From Candidatus Gastranaerophilales bacterium (GTDB lineage Bacteria; Cyanobacteriota; Vampirovibrionia; Gastranaerophilales; Gastranaerophilaceae): a stretch of DNA of 64,000 nucleotides. Both the position numbers and the translations under genes were made by a program. The stretch lies in NCBI GenBank assembly GCA_944326545.1, contig CALVEH010000006.1, positions 62,001 through 126,000 of the forward strand, in the 5' to 3' direction. Below the pieces are notes generated by a model. That model was not told the DNA's origin. It saw nothing but the letters and a program-made list of their open reading frames with translations, and ran no database searches. Of the stretch, positions 8,605-17,043 are shown piece after piece. Position 1 is the stretch's first letter. Each line of letters begins with the position of its first letter.

Positions 8605-10514
8605 ATTTCTTTATTTCTATTCCCTGTAAAATATAAATCTTCTAATTCATTTTTCTTATTGTCTGCACTTGTATTTGATTTTGAAAGTATTTCTAAAGTG
8701 TCATCTTTTAAGTTAAATATTTTACTTTTTTTAGTAATCATCATTGCTTCTTGAGGATTGTGGTTTTCTAGTGCTGCCAGCATAACTTCTGTACTTGAGC
8801 TATCTGTACATAGTTTTATGACATCAGCTAGTTCGTTGATGCTCAATGATGATGTTGTCTTTTTGATTTTTTGGATTAAGTACGGATCTTCGACCAAGGA
8901 GTTTATAATAGTTTGGTTTCCGTTATACTGCTTCATCAAGTCAATAAATGTTGAGTCTTTTTCTATTGCATTTAATACTTTTTCTGCTGATACTCCATAT
9001 TTTTTAGTCAATTCTCTAAGAACAGTGCTTCTTTCATAAGCTACACCGTTTATGTATGTTTTTTCAATTATATTGTCTTGAGTATTTGTTTTTGTATATT
9101 TAAATTGAAGTGGATTTGTGACTTGGTTTGCATTTAAATATCTGTTAGATTTTGCATTGTTTGTTGTTCTGGTCGCATTTTCTCTTTGTTGAGTATTTCT
9201 TGTTGCACTATTATTTTGGGGTTCTTGTTGAACATTGTTTTGGGGTTGTGTTGCATTTCTTGTTTCTGAAAAATTGCTGTTTGCACTGCTATTTCTTGTT
9301 CTGTTTGCCAATTCGTTAGCGTAATTTGCTATTTGTTCCCCTGTTGTATTGGGTTTGTTCAACAACATATTAACCCTATCTTGTATTTCAGGGTGTTCTG
9401 TTGTAGAGTGAGTTACTCTGAGTGCATCTTGAGAGTTCAGTTTTAAGTGTCTAGCGTATTCAACTATGTTTCTTTTATATTGAGAGCAAAATCCTCTTGT
9501 TTTATCAAATAAATATTGTGATTCTTGGCTTACTTGACTAGCATTGAATCTGTCTTTTCCATCCTTGTCTTTTGCTGATGCTAAAAATTCGATTGCCTCA
9601 GCCATAAAATGGTTTTTAGCCAAGTTTGTTGTTGTATCAATTAAGAAGTCATCTGTCATGTCAGATTTTTTTGCAACAACCATCATTGTTGATTTTACTT
9701 CTTTATTTTTTATCATTTTTTCATCAACATCGATAATAGTAGAGCCTTTATACTTTGTGTTTCCTTTATTATCTTGTATAGACTCTAATTCTACTGCATT
9801 TGCTGTAAATTCGTGTGCATCTTCTATGTTTTCAGTTATTATGTCTGTTGCTTTAAGAACATCTTTTTCTGTATATAATTTAGAACCATCATTATTTGAT
9901 TTAACCACAAAGTGCATTACGTCTTCTTTTATTTCAGGTTCTTTAGTAACAGTTTCTGAAACATTAACAACAGATTCAGATGAAAAATCATCTCGTTCTG
10001 TTCTGACTTCGTTCATGTTTTCGCCTAATTTACCTGCGTAGTAAACAGTTTCACTTTTTGCCAAATCAATTGCTTCAGATAAACCATCATTGATTGCTGT
10101 TTTTACAACGTTTTTAACTCTTTCAAAAAAACCTTTTGGTGCGTATTCTTTTATATTACGCATTGCACCAAGGATATCTCCTGGTTTTAAGGCTTGATTT
10201 TCTTTTATTAAATTTAAAAATGATTTTAATTCTTTTTTATCAGTAATGATTTTTTCTAACTCAGCTTTTTCTTTATCTGTAAAATTTATTCCAAGTTCAT
10301 TTAATACACCAATTGGATTTTTCTTGTATTTCTTTACAAGTTCATCAACGTCAAGATTAGCTAAGTTGTTATTTGTGTTTTCTGTATCAGGTAAGGTCTT
10401 TTGAAAGATGTTCAAGCTGTTCAAGTTATCATTAGATACATTTTGTTGTGTACCTGAATTGTAACTTGAAACATACGTTTCATCTAATTTTGAACTATCT
10501 ATACCGTAGCTCAT
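8595..10514 (-). CDS. Large lineage-specific protein, low-complexity centre
   Basis: 639 residues, no recognised family, no signal peptide. Residues 1-50 are Ser/Asn-rich. Residues 50-130 are a helical domain, LDVDELVKKYKKNPIGVLNE onwards. Residues 190-380 look like a mixed alpha/beta domain. Residues 390-450 are Asn/Gln/Thr-rich low complexity. The C-terminal 160 residues are helical with repeated short helices (LTKKYGVSAEKVLNAIE; TEVMLAALENHNPQEAMMI) suggestive of an alpha-solenoid. GAGGA lies 9 bases before the start. It follows the TTTGTAACAAA palindrome by 88 bases and is probably co-regulated with its neighbours. Probably a structural or cytoplasmic scaffold protein. Confidence 0.7.
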   Translation of the reverse strand: MSYGIDSSKLDETYVSSYNSGTQQNVSNDNLNSLNIFQKTLPDTENTNNNLANLDVDELVKKYKKNPIGVLNELGINFTDKEKAELEKIITDKKELKSFLNLIKENQALKPGDILGAMRNIKEYAPKGFFERVKNVVKTAINDGLSEAIDLAKSETVYYAGKLGENMNEVRTERDDFSSESVVNVSETVTKEPEIKEDVMHFVVKSNNDGSKLYTEKDVLKATDIITENIEDAHEFTANAVELESIQDNKGNTKYKGSTIIDVDEKMIKNKEVKSTMMVVAKKSDMTDDFLIDTTTNLAKNHFMAEAIEFLASAKDKDGKDRFNASQVSQESQYLFDKTRGFCSQYKRNIVEYARHLKLNSQDALRVTHSTTEHPEIQDRVNMLLNKPNTTGEQIANYANELANRTRNSSANSNFSETRNATQPQNNVQQEPQNNSATRNTQQRENATRTTNNAKSNRYLNANQVTNPLQFKYTKTNTQDNIIEKTYINGVAYERSTVLRELTKKYGVSAEKVLNAIEKDSTFIDLMKQYNGNQTIINSLVEDPYLIQKIKKTTSSLSINELADVIKLCTDSSSTEVMLAALENHNPQEAMMITKKSKIFNLKDDTLEILSKSNTSADNKKNELEDLYFTGNRNKEIIG

Positions 10515-10602
10515 CTCGAAAGTCCTCTGTCTAATAATTTTGATATCTAGCTCTCATGTAAATAAAGTGTTTTATTTTTCCAAAATTGACAAATTTTATT
10601 AG

Positions 10603-10613
10603 TTTGTTACAAA
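10603..10613. promoter_or_regulatory. TTTGTTACAAA palindrome upstream of the 10514 gene
   Basis: Exact 11-base palindrome; 88 bases separate it from the ATG at 10514 on the minus strand. Confidence 0.45.
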
Positions 10614-10618
10614 ATATT

Positions 10619-10645
10619 AAGCTCTGTAATTCAACTACAGAGCTT
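10619..10645 (-). terminator. Terminator of the 12446-10674 gene
   Basis: AAGCTCTGTA / TACAGAGCTT perfect 10-bp stem with a 7-base loop, followed on the minus strand by AATATTTTG. Confidence 0.75.
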
Positions 10646-10673
10646 AATACCAATTATTGTATATACACTAATA

Positions 10674-12446
10674 TTACAAATATCTTTGAGCTTGTGCTTC
10701 TACTATGTCAGCTTGTCTCATAACCGCATCTATTTGAGCCGAACGTGTAGATGCAGGGTTAACTGTATTTTCTACTCCCAAAATTGGGTTAGGAATATAG
10801 CTTCTTCTAATGCCTGCATTTTCTTCTGGTGTTCTGAGAGTACTTGCTGCAGGTGTTGGAGGTGTCATTGGTTGTGATGATATCGGTTGATTATATTTGT
10901 TGTTTAACTGATCATATAGATTGCCTGGTTTTGATTGTTGTGTTGGTGCAACTGCCTGAGGTGTTTGAGGTTGTTGCATTGGTTGAGTTGGTTGAATAGT
11001 TTGAGGTTGTTGCTCCATTGCCTGAGCTTCGGCTTCTTCTTTTAATTTTTCTCTTTCAAGAGTTTTTACAGGTTTCCCAAAGATTGCGTATGACATTTTT
11101 TTAGCAATTCCAGAGAAGATTGGTACAACTACGCCCATTAAGAGTGCGATTCTTCCTGCGTAGCCTAAACCTACTTTAAGTCCATAAGGTATTTTTGCAA
11201 ATGCTGTTGCTGCTTTTGTTGCTTTAAGCGGTTTAAGTGTTTCTTTGATTCTTCCAAAGCTTACAAGATTGCCTATCCACTTAAATGGTTTTTGATACCA
11301 TTTTGTATTTGCCTTTGCTGCTTGTTTGAGGTTTTCCATATACAAGCACATTTTGCCATATGCTTTTTTATTGCCCATTGCTGCGGCTTTGTTGGCAATT
11401 TCCATTGCTTTTTGATATTTTTTCACATTTTCAGGAGACATTCCGATGTATTTTAAGCCTGCAAGATGGTTTACAACTCTCATTTGTATGCCCATTGTTG
11501 CTAAGAATGATGCAAGTTCTGCAAATGATGCCATGAATGTTGAAAATTTTTCACCCTTTTCTGCTTTTGATGCTTCGCTTGCTGATTGAGCAATCATTAA
11601 TGCTTGAATCAAAACTTGACCTTTGCCTGAAAACATGCCGTTTGTTAAGCATTCCATTCCCCTCATCAGGTAGCCTGATACTTTTTGTCCGACGGATTTA
11701 CCTGCAGTTTTATAATTTTTTATGAGAATGTCTTTGTTCAGAATTTCTTGTAAAGATACCTTGTTCTTTACAATACCTGCGCCCCACCAAGGTTTTTTGC
11801 TTATAACTTTGCTTAAATCCGCAGAAGAGCCTTTTATTGTTCTTATTATGTCATCGTAGTATTTGTATGAATCTTTTTCAGCCTTTTTCAAAATGGCATC
11901 AAATTCTTTAAATTCATTGCCAGTAGCCAGTTTGTATTCAGCCTTGTACTTTTTCATTGCTTCAATAGCACGAGAAGCAAGGTGTCCTTTTACACTAGCT
12001 GCTTGTGATTGAACCTGAGGTCCGCCGATACTTGGCTTTTGGGTCAATGTTCTAAGTATTTCTGATTTGTTGATAAGATTTTTGGCACCAGCTTTCAAGC
12101 CTCTGAGTTTATCAAAGAAACTTTGAGCTTTAGGTTTTGTCGCATATTTATCAATAAATGTTTCTATTTTTTTGAAAAATGTCTGATCATATTTTTTGTT
12201 TTGTAATGGTTGGTTTACAAAATTGTTAATCCCCATTAATGCCGCTGTGCTTACACCTGCTGCTGCTAAAAACGAAAGAGGGTTGTCTGTCGGGTTTGCT
12301 GCAGCGTTTAAGAGAGGGTTGTTTTGTACAACTCCTTTGTCTGAAATATTTGCTGCTGCCGGAGTAGCTGTAAAATTAGTGTTTGACGGCTGTTGATACT
12401 GTCTGTATTGATTTAACGGGATATTTGACGAGATATTTTGAGACAT
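10674..12446 (-). CDS. Large lineage-specific membrane-associated protein, Pro/Gln-rich tail
   Basis: 590 residues, family not recognised. The N-terminal 50 residues are Asn/Ala-rich and disordered. Hydrophobic segments lie near 57-75 (LSFLAAAGVSTAALMGI), about 270-325 (VLIQALMIAQSA and SFAELASFLATMGIQM) and 420-450 (VGLGYAGRIALLMGVVVPIF). Lys-rich helices lie between them. The last 120 residues are Gln/Pro-rich. AGGTTAGAA precedes the ATG, and TATAAT is well placed about 35 bases upstream. It resembles the 276- and 479-residue proteins in style, and the three may form a membrane-linked scaffold set. No enzymatic motif seen. Confidence 0.7.
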   Translation of the reverse strand: MSQNISSNIPLNQYRQYQQPSNTNFTATPAAANISDKGVVQNNPLLNAAANPTDNPLSFLAAAGVSTAALMGINNFVNQPLQNKKYDQTFFKKIETFIDKYATKPKAQSFFDKLRGLKAGAKNLINKSEILRTLTQKPSIGGPQVQSQAASVKGHLASRAIEAMKKYKAEYKLATGNEFKEFDAILKKAEKDSYKYYDDIIRTIKGSSADLSKVISKKPWWGAGIVKNKVSLQEILNKDILIKNYKTAGKSVGQKVSGYLMRGMECLTNGMFSGKGQVLIQALMIAQSASEASKAEKGEKFSTFMASFAELASFLATMGIQMRVVNHLAGLKYIGMSPENVKKYQKAMEIANKAAAMGNKKAYGKMCLYMENLKQAAKANTKWYQKPFKWIGNLVSFGRIKETLKPLKATKAATAFAKIPYGLKVGLGYAGRIALLMGVVVPIFSGIAKKMSYAIFGKPVKTLEREKLKEEAEAQAMEQQPQTIQPTQPMQQPQTPQAVAPTQQSKPGNLYDQLNNKYNQPISSQPMTPPTPAASTLRTPEENAGIRRSYIPNPILGVENTVNPASTRSAQIDAVMRQADIVEAQAQRYL

Positions 12447-12528
12447 TTCTAACCTATAGTTTTCCTACACTATTATAATAAAAACTACCTTTTTGTATTT
12501 CTTGTTAATATTTTTGTAAATATTAAAT

Positions 12529-12539
12529 TTTATTACAAA
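12529..12539. promoter_or_regulatory. Near-copy of the TTTGTTACAAA palindrome
   Basis: TTTATTACAAA, a 10 of 11 match, 82 bases before the ATG at 12446 on the minus strand. Included because spacing matches the other copies. Confidence 0.25.
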
Positions 12540-12541
12540 AA

Positions 12542-12570
12542 AAAATCGGTTAATGTTAACCGATTTTTTT
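12542..12570. terminator. Terminator of rplI (bidirectional shape)
   Basis: AAAATCGGTTAA-TG-TTAACCGATTTT, a 12-bp stem with A and T runs on both sides. It ends the rplI transcript on the minus strand. Confidence 0.9.
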
Positions 12571-12587
12571 CTGTATATTTTTATTTA

Positions 12588-13091
12588 TTATTCAGCTGTT
12601 TCTTCTGTTTCTGGAGCTTCTTCAATTTCAGATTTAATAACTTCTGAAGCTGTAACGATAACAGGAAGTTCAGTTTTAACTTTTGAAGTCAATTTAATAA
12701 GCATTTTGAATTCGCCGATTTTGTTAATAGCTGCATCTAATGAGATAACTTTTCTATCAATAGATGTACCTAATTTAGCGTTTAATTCTTCTGCTAATTT
12801 TTTAGTTGTAATAGTACCGAATAATTTACCAGATTCACCAGCTCTAGCTGATAGTTCAAGTTTTTCAAGTTCTTCAATTCTTTTTGCTAATTCAAGAGCT
12901 TCTTGGTGTAATTTTTCTTGTTTAGCTTTAATTCTAGCTAAATTTTGTTCTCTGTTTTTCAAAGCGCCTTCAGTAGCAACTTCTGCAAAATTTTGTGGAA
13001 GCAAAAAGTTTCTTGCATAACCATCTTTAACTGTTACTACGTCGCCTGCTTCGCCAACGTTTTGGACGTCTTTTCTTAAAATAACTTGCAT
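12588..13091 (-). CDS. rplI: 50S ribosomal protein L9
   Basis: 167 residues. MQVILRKDVQNVGEAGDVVTVKDGYARNFLLP is split here as MQVILRKDV, GEAGDVVTVK and GYARNFLLP, the N-terminal rRNA-binding domain. The long connecting helix and C-terminal domain (GKLFGTITTKKLAEEL) follow. The tail is Glu-rich and slightly longer than usual. I chose the ATG at 13091, which has AAGGAG upstream, over an in-frame codon 57 bases earlier. L9 binds domain V of 23S rRNA and helps keep the reading frame. The usual partners rpsF and rpsR are not adjacent. Confidence 0.97.
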   Translation of the reverse strand: MQVILRKDVQNVGEAGDVVTVKDGYARNFLLPQNFAEVATEGALKNREQNLARIKAKQEKLHQEALELAKRIEELEKLELSARAGESGKLFGTITTKKLAEELNAKLGTSIDRKVISLDAAINKIGEFKMLIKLTSKVKTELPVIVTASEVIKSEIEEAPETEETAE

Positions 13092-13144
13092 TTTCTTATT
13101 CTCCTTTAAGTAATTATTTTTCAAAAAATATGGGTTAAAAACCA

Positions 13145-13170
13145 TCACATACTATATGGAAAATATGTGA
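13145..13170. promoter_or_regulatory. Inverted repeat in the rplI upstream region
   Basis: TCACATA (13145-13151) and TATGTGA (13164-13170) are perfect 7-base arms around a 12-base centre containing TATAGT on the minus strand. The pattern resembles an operator over a promoter. The divergent U32 gene lies on the other side. Confidence 0.3.
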
Positions 13171-13236
13171 CATTACTTATCGTAATAAAAACATATTGAA
13201 TTGTCACCTGTTTTCGGATTTTTTTTTAAATTATTG

Positions 13237-13242
13237 TATAAT
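13237..13242 (+). promoter_or_regulatory. -10 element giving a leaderless U32 mRNA
   Basis: TATAAT ends 7 bases before the ATG at 13250, and there is no Shine-Dalgarno. The -35 is unclear. Confidence 0.4.
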
Positions 13243-13249
13243 TTTTGTA

Positions 13250-15046
13250 ATGATTAATACAAGAAAAAAAATTGAATTACTGGCTCCCGCTAAAAATAAA
13301 GAGTGTGCTATTGCTGCCATAAATGCAGGTGCAGATGCTGTTTATATAGGTGCAGATGCTTTTGGCGCAAGAAAAAAAGCAGGAAATTCACTGTCAGATC
13401 TTTTGGAAATTGTTGAATATGCACATAAGTTTCTTGTGAAAGTTTATGTTACCGTAAATACGATTATCTATGATAGTGAATTAAAAGAGGTTGAAAAATT
13501 AATTTGGAAACTTTACGAAATTGGTGTAGATGCAATCATTTTTCAAGATTTTGCATTGTTGGAGATGAACTTGCCTCCGATTGCATTGCATGCCAGCACT
13601 CAGTGTAACAATGATTCTCTTTCTAAAATCCAATTTTTAAAGAAGTTGAATATACAAAGAGTTGTTTTGCCAAGGGAGTTTTCTGTTGAACAAATTAAGC
13701 AAGTAACTGATTCTGTTGATATAGAGACTGAAGTCTTTATTCATGGTGCATTGTGTGTTTGCTATAGCGGACAGTGCTATTTTAGCAATTTTATTGGTGA
13801 AAGAAGTGCAAACAGAGGTGATTGTGCTCAACCTTGCCGAAAAAAATATGAAGTTGTTGATGACAACAACAATGTTGTAATAAAAAAGGGATACTTATTG
13901 TCAATGAAAGATAACAATCTTTCAAATCATATTAGTGAATTAATTGATGCTGGTGTTACCTCTCTCAAAATTGAAGGCAGGTTAAAAGACAAGGATTATG
14001 TTACTAACGTTGTTTCTTATTATAGGAAGTTAATAGATGGTGTTTCAAAAAATTTAAAGCCATCTGAAGGCATTTTGTTAAACGATTTTGCACCTGATGT
14101 AAATAAGACCTTTAATAGAGGATATACTAACTTTTATTTTGACGGGAAAAGAAAAGTTTTTGTTAATCCTTTAACGCCAAAGTTTTTAGGTGAAAAAATA
14201 GGAAAAGTAAAAGCTATAAAGGGGAAGTGTATTCTTCTTGATACAAAATGTCAATTAAATCCGTCAGATAAAATTACATTTTTTGATGATAATAGCGAGC
14301 TTTCTGGTACAACTGTAAAAACTGTCGATAAAAATCTTGTAGAGCTTCTTAACAATTCTTCTATAAAAGTTGGCACTGTCTTGTACAGAAATTATGATTC
14401 GGCATTTTTTAAGTCTTTGCTTTCTGCCGAATTTAAACGCAAAATTCCTGTGAAGATACATGTTGACAATAGTAAGATTATCGTTAAGTCTTTTTTTGAT
14501 AATGAAATAGAGTATTTATTCTCTGAAAATTTTGAAGCAGCCAATAATGTAGAAAAAGCTAAAGAAAATGTAAAAAAACAACTTTCAAAACTTGGTGATA
14601 CGGAGTTTTTTGCTGTTGAAATTGAGATTGATGAGAATTTTAACCTTTTTATTCCCGTTTCTAAACTCAATGAAATAAGACGTTGTGCAATAAATATGTT
14701 GATTGAAAAATCAAAGGAAAATTACGAATATCAAAGAAGAGATATTAAATTTGATTACCCTGATTATCCAATAAAAACTCTTGATTATTCTTACAATATT
14801 GCAAATAACAAAGCAAAAGCTTTTTTTGAAAAATGTGGCTCAATTGTTAATGAATATTCTCCTGAATGTAGCGACAAAAAGCAAGATATTGTTCTTATGA
14901 AAACAAAACATTGTTTAAGAGATTTTGCTGGTATTTGTTTAAAAAAACAAAAAGATAATAGAAACCTTTACCTTCTAGACGAATATGGTCAAAAATATAA
15001 ACTTTCTTTTGATTGTAAAAATTGCATTATGAAAATTGAATTATAA
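13250..15046 (+). CDS. U32 family protein (TrhP/RlhA-like RNA hydroxylation factor)
   Basis: 598 residues from the ATG at 13250, where homology begins (KIELLAPAKNKECAIAAINAGADAVYIG). The U32 core spans about residues 5-300. It carries the cysteine motif region CVCYSGQCYFSNF, then GERSANRGDCAQPCRKKY, which binds an iron-sulfur cluster in TrhP and RlhA. An additional C-terminal region to residue 598 resembles the long members of the family. Known relatives hydroxylate tRNA U34 (TrhP) or 23S rRNA C2501 (RlhA); older annotations say collagenase-like peptidase. Which RNA is the substrate cannot be decided here. The gene is divergent from rplI and convergent with nusA. Confidence 0.88.
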   Translation: MINTRKKIELLAPAKNKECAIAAINAGADAVYIGADAFGARKKAGNSLSDLLEIVEYAHKFLVKVYVTVNTIIYDSELKEVEKLIWKLYEIGVDAIIFQDFALLEMNLPPIALHASTQCNNDSLSKIQFLKKLNIQRVVLPREFSVEQIKQVTDSVDIETEVFIHGALCVCYSGQCYFSNFIGERSANRGDCAQPCRKKYEVVDDNNNVVIKKGYLLSMKDNNLSNHISELIDAGVTSLKIEGRLKDKDYVTNVVSYYRKLIDGVSKNLKPSEGILLNDFAPDVNKTFNRGYTNFYFDGKRKVFVNPLTPKFLGEKIGKVKAIKGKCILLDTKCQLNPSDKITFFDDNSELSGTTVKTVDKNLVELLNNSSIKVGTVLYRNYDSAFFKSLLSAEFKRKIPVKIHVDNSKIIVKSFFDNEIEYLFSENFEAANNVEKAKENVKKQLSKLGDTEFFAVEIEIDENFNLFIPVSKLNEIRRCAINMLIEKSKENYEYQRRDIKFDYPDYPIKTLDYSYNIANNKAKAFFEKCGSIVNEYSPECSDKKQDIVLMKTKHCLRDFAGICLKKQKDNRNLYLLDEYGQKYKLSFDCKNCIMKIEL

Positions 15047-15060
15047 ATATTTTGATAAAA

Positions 15061-15090
15061 AAAAGAGCACCACTTGGTGCTCCTTTTTTT
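15061..15090. terminator. Bidirectional terminator between the U32 gene and nusA
   Basis: GAGCACCA (15065-15072), loop CT, TGGTGCTC (15075-15082), with A-run before and T-run after. Confidence 0.9.
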
Positions 15091-15103
15091 GAACTTTATT
15101 TTC

Positions 15104-16333
15104 TTATTCTTGTTCTTCGTAGTTATCTTCTTGTGATTCTTCAACCATATCTTCTGCATCGATACCGTATTCTTCTTCAACGATAGGTTCTTCTTCGTTA
15201 TCTACAGATTCATCGATATAGTCTTCTTCAACAGGTTGCTCTTCTTCGTATTGAGCTTGATAAGCTGCTTCAGCTTGAGCTGCTTGAGATTCGTTTTTAA
15301 TATCGATTTTCCAGCCTGTTAATTTGTGAGCCAATCTAACGTTTTGACCTTCACGTCCTATTGCAAGACTCAATTGGTCATCTGGAACAACAACTAGAGC
15401 TTCGTGAGCATTTTCTTCGTCAGCTAGGATGTCAACAGATATAATTCTTGCTGGAGATAAAGCGTTAACAATGTATTCAACCGGGTCTTCTGACCATCTT
15501 ACAATGTCGATTTTTTCATTTTTAAGCTCACCAACTATAGTTTGGATTCTTGAACCTCTTGGTCCGATACAAGCTCCAACTGAGTCAATTTCCGGGTCAT
15601 TTGAGTGAACAGCAAGTTTTGTTCTGTATCCTGCTTCTCTTGCAATTGACTTGATTTCTACGATACCGTCTTCGATTTCAGGAACTTCTAATTCAAAAAG
15701 TTCTCTAACGATTTCTGCGTGAGCATGAGATACGATTACTTGTGGAAGTCTGTTAGTTTCTTTAACATTAAGAACAAAAACTCTTATTCTGTTGCCGGGT
15801 TTGTAATATTCGCCAGGAATTTGTTCTCTAAAAGGTAGGATTGCATCAGTTTTTCCAATGTTAACAAAAACGTTTCTATTTTCTACACGTTGGATTATAC
15901 CTGTTGTCAAAGTACCTTTCTTTTCTAAGAATTCATCGAGAACCATCTTTCTTTCAGCTTCTCTGATTCTTTGAGTAATAACTTGTTTAGCTGATTGTGC
16001 AGCTATACGACCAAAGTTTTCCGGTGTTACTTCAATTTTAACTTCGTCTTCAAGTTCAACTTCGTCGTCGATTTCTTTTGCATCTTCTAAAGAGATTTCT
16101 AAGTTTTCATCTTCAACGTTTTCTACAACGAGTTTAGTTCTGAAAACACCAATTTCACCAGTTACTTCATCTAAAATTGCTTCTACATTTGGAGCTTCTT
16201 TAACTCTGATGTGCTTTTTATAAGCAGCAACTAAAGCATCTTTGAGTGATTCAATAATAACCTCTTTTGAGATTCCCTTTTCTCTTTCGAGTTCTTCTGT
16301 TGCTTCGAAAAGAGCAGTACCGATTTTAATCAT
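15104..16333 (-). CDS. nusA: Transcription termination/antitermination factor NusA
   Basis: 409 residues. The N-terminal RNA-polymerase-binding domain is at about 1-125. The S1 domain is at about 130-200 (GIIQRVENRNVFVNIG). Two KH domains lie at about 205-345, containing GACIGPRGSRIQTIVGEL and AIGREGQNVRLAHKLTGW. An acidic Glu/Asp-rich tail of about 65 residues replaces the E. coli C-terminal acidic repeats. NusA stimulates hairpin pausing and intrinsic termination and joins the NusG/NusB/S10 complexes. AGGAG precedes the start. It follows rimP by 9 bases, the widely conserved rimP-nusA order; infB is not downstream here. Confidence 0.97.
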   Translation of the reverse strand: MIKIGTALFEATEELEREKGISKEVIIESLKDALVAAYKKHIRVKEAPNVEAILDEVTGEIGVFRTKLVVENVEDENLEISLEDAKEIDDEVELEDEVKIEVTPENFGRIAAQSAKQVITQRIREAERKMVLDEFLEKKGTLTTGIIQRVENRNVFVNIGKTDAILPFREQIPGEYYKPGNRIRVFVLNVKETNRLPQVIVSHAHAEIVRELFELEVPEIEDGIVEIKSIAREAGYRTKLAVHSNDPEIDSVGACIGPRGSRIQTIVGELKNEKIDIVRWSEDPVEYIVNALSPARIISVDILADEENAHEALVVVPDDQLSLAIGREGQNVRLAHKLTGWKIDIKNESQAAQAEAAYQAQYEEEQPVEEDYIDESVDNEEEPIVEEEYGIDAEDMVEESQEDNYEEQE

Positions 16334-16342
16334 CTTATTCTC

Positions 16343-16831
16343 CTATATGTCTTCCATATGTAATTGTGCTTTTAATATTTTGTCTTTTGGTACGATGTAT
16401 TCTTTGTTTTCATCAAGTTTTAAGACAGTTAAACCTTTTTCTACGTCAAAATCGAGAATTTTACATAAAAAGTGTTTTTGGTCAGTTCCTTCAATAAGGC
16501 TTTTGAGTTTTAAGTCAATAGTTTTGCCGTTGAAGATAATGAACTCTTTGTCGGATTTGAGTTTTCTGTCTAATCCTGGAGAACTTACTTCAAGATAAAA
16601 CTTTACAGGAACAAGTTCGTCTAAAAACGGGTTTAAACTTCTTGAGACATTTTCACAGTCATCCAATGTTACTCCGCTATCTTTATACAAAAATATTCTT
16701 AAAAACCATTTTCCTGATTCCTTTGTAAAATCGATTTCAATAGGAATCAAATTGTATCTCATTGCTGTATTTTCAATGAGCGGTATAAGTTTTTCGAGAA
16801 TTTCGTTTTTGTTAAAGTGCGCGGGTTGCAT
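16343..16831 (-). CDS. rimP: Ribosome maturation factor RimP
   Basis: 162 residues from the ATG at 16831, preceded by AGGGGG. An upstream in-frame start at 16894 would run through the leader hairpin. The RimP signatures are present: LRIFLYKDSGVTLDDCENVSRSL and FYLEVSSPGLDRKLKSDKEF, followed by the Sm-like C-terminal domain. RimP is needed for late maturation of the 30S subunit. It is first in the rimP-nusA operon and has a well-formed promoter and a leader hairpin. Confidence 0.95.
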   Translation of the reverse strand: MQPAHFNKNEILEKLIPLIENTAMRYNLIPIEIDFTKESGKWFLRIFLYKDSGVTLDDCENVSRSLNPFLDELVPVKFYLEVSSPGLDRKLKSDKEFIIFNGKTIDLKLKSLIEGTDQKHFLCKILDFDVEKGLTVLKLDENKEYIVPKDKILKAQLHMEDI

Positions 16832-16861
16832 AATATCCCCCTGAAAACTCTTTTTAAATAA

Positions 16862-16888
16862 AAAAGAAACGGGAATGCCGTTTCTTTT
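16862..16888 (-). promoter_or_regulatory. Hairpin at the 5' end of the rimP-nusA mRNA
   Basis: AAAAGAAACGG-CATTC-CCGTTTCTTTT on the minus strand forms an 11-bp stem, followed by T(5)ATTT. It begins only about 6 bases after the predicted start and sits about 30 bases before the rimP ATG. It has the form of an intrinsic terminator but could equally be a 5'-end stabiliser. The E. coli nusA operon is autoregulated by NusA at leader terminators, so attenuation is a reasonable inference. Confidence 0.55.
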
Positions 16889-16900
16889 CTTCACAAGTTA

Positions 16901-16929
16901 ATGATAACAATTATTCGTACATTTTTCAA
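16901..16929 (-). promoter_or_regulatory. Promoter of the rimP-nusA operon
   Basis: TTGAAA, 17-base spacer, TATCAT on the minus strand; predicted start near 16894. Confidence 0.65.
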
Positions 16930-17043
16930 TATATTTGTAAAAATTCTTTATCTTTTCTTAATTTATAAAGTTGTAGACTAACAAATTTGTTGAGTTATAA
17001 TTTATCTTGTAGATCTAGATTGTGGAGTTGAATTTTAAATATA

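Noticed and set aside
9544-10041. Plus-strand 165-codon open frame
   Set aside because: It lies wholly inside the 639-residue gene on the other strand, has no ribosome site and shows a composition expected of the complement of a Lys/Asp/Asn-rich gene.
12553-13020. Plus-strand 155-codon open frame
   Set aside because: Antisense to rplI, which is certain; no ribosome site.
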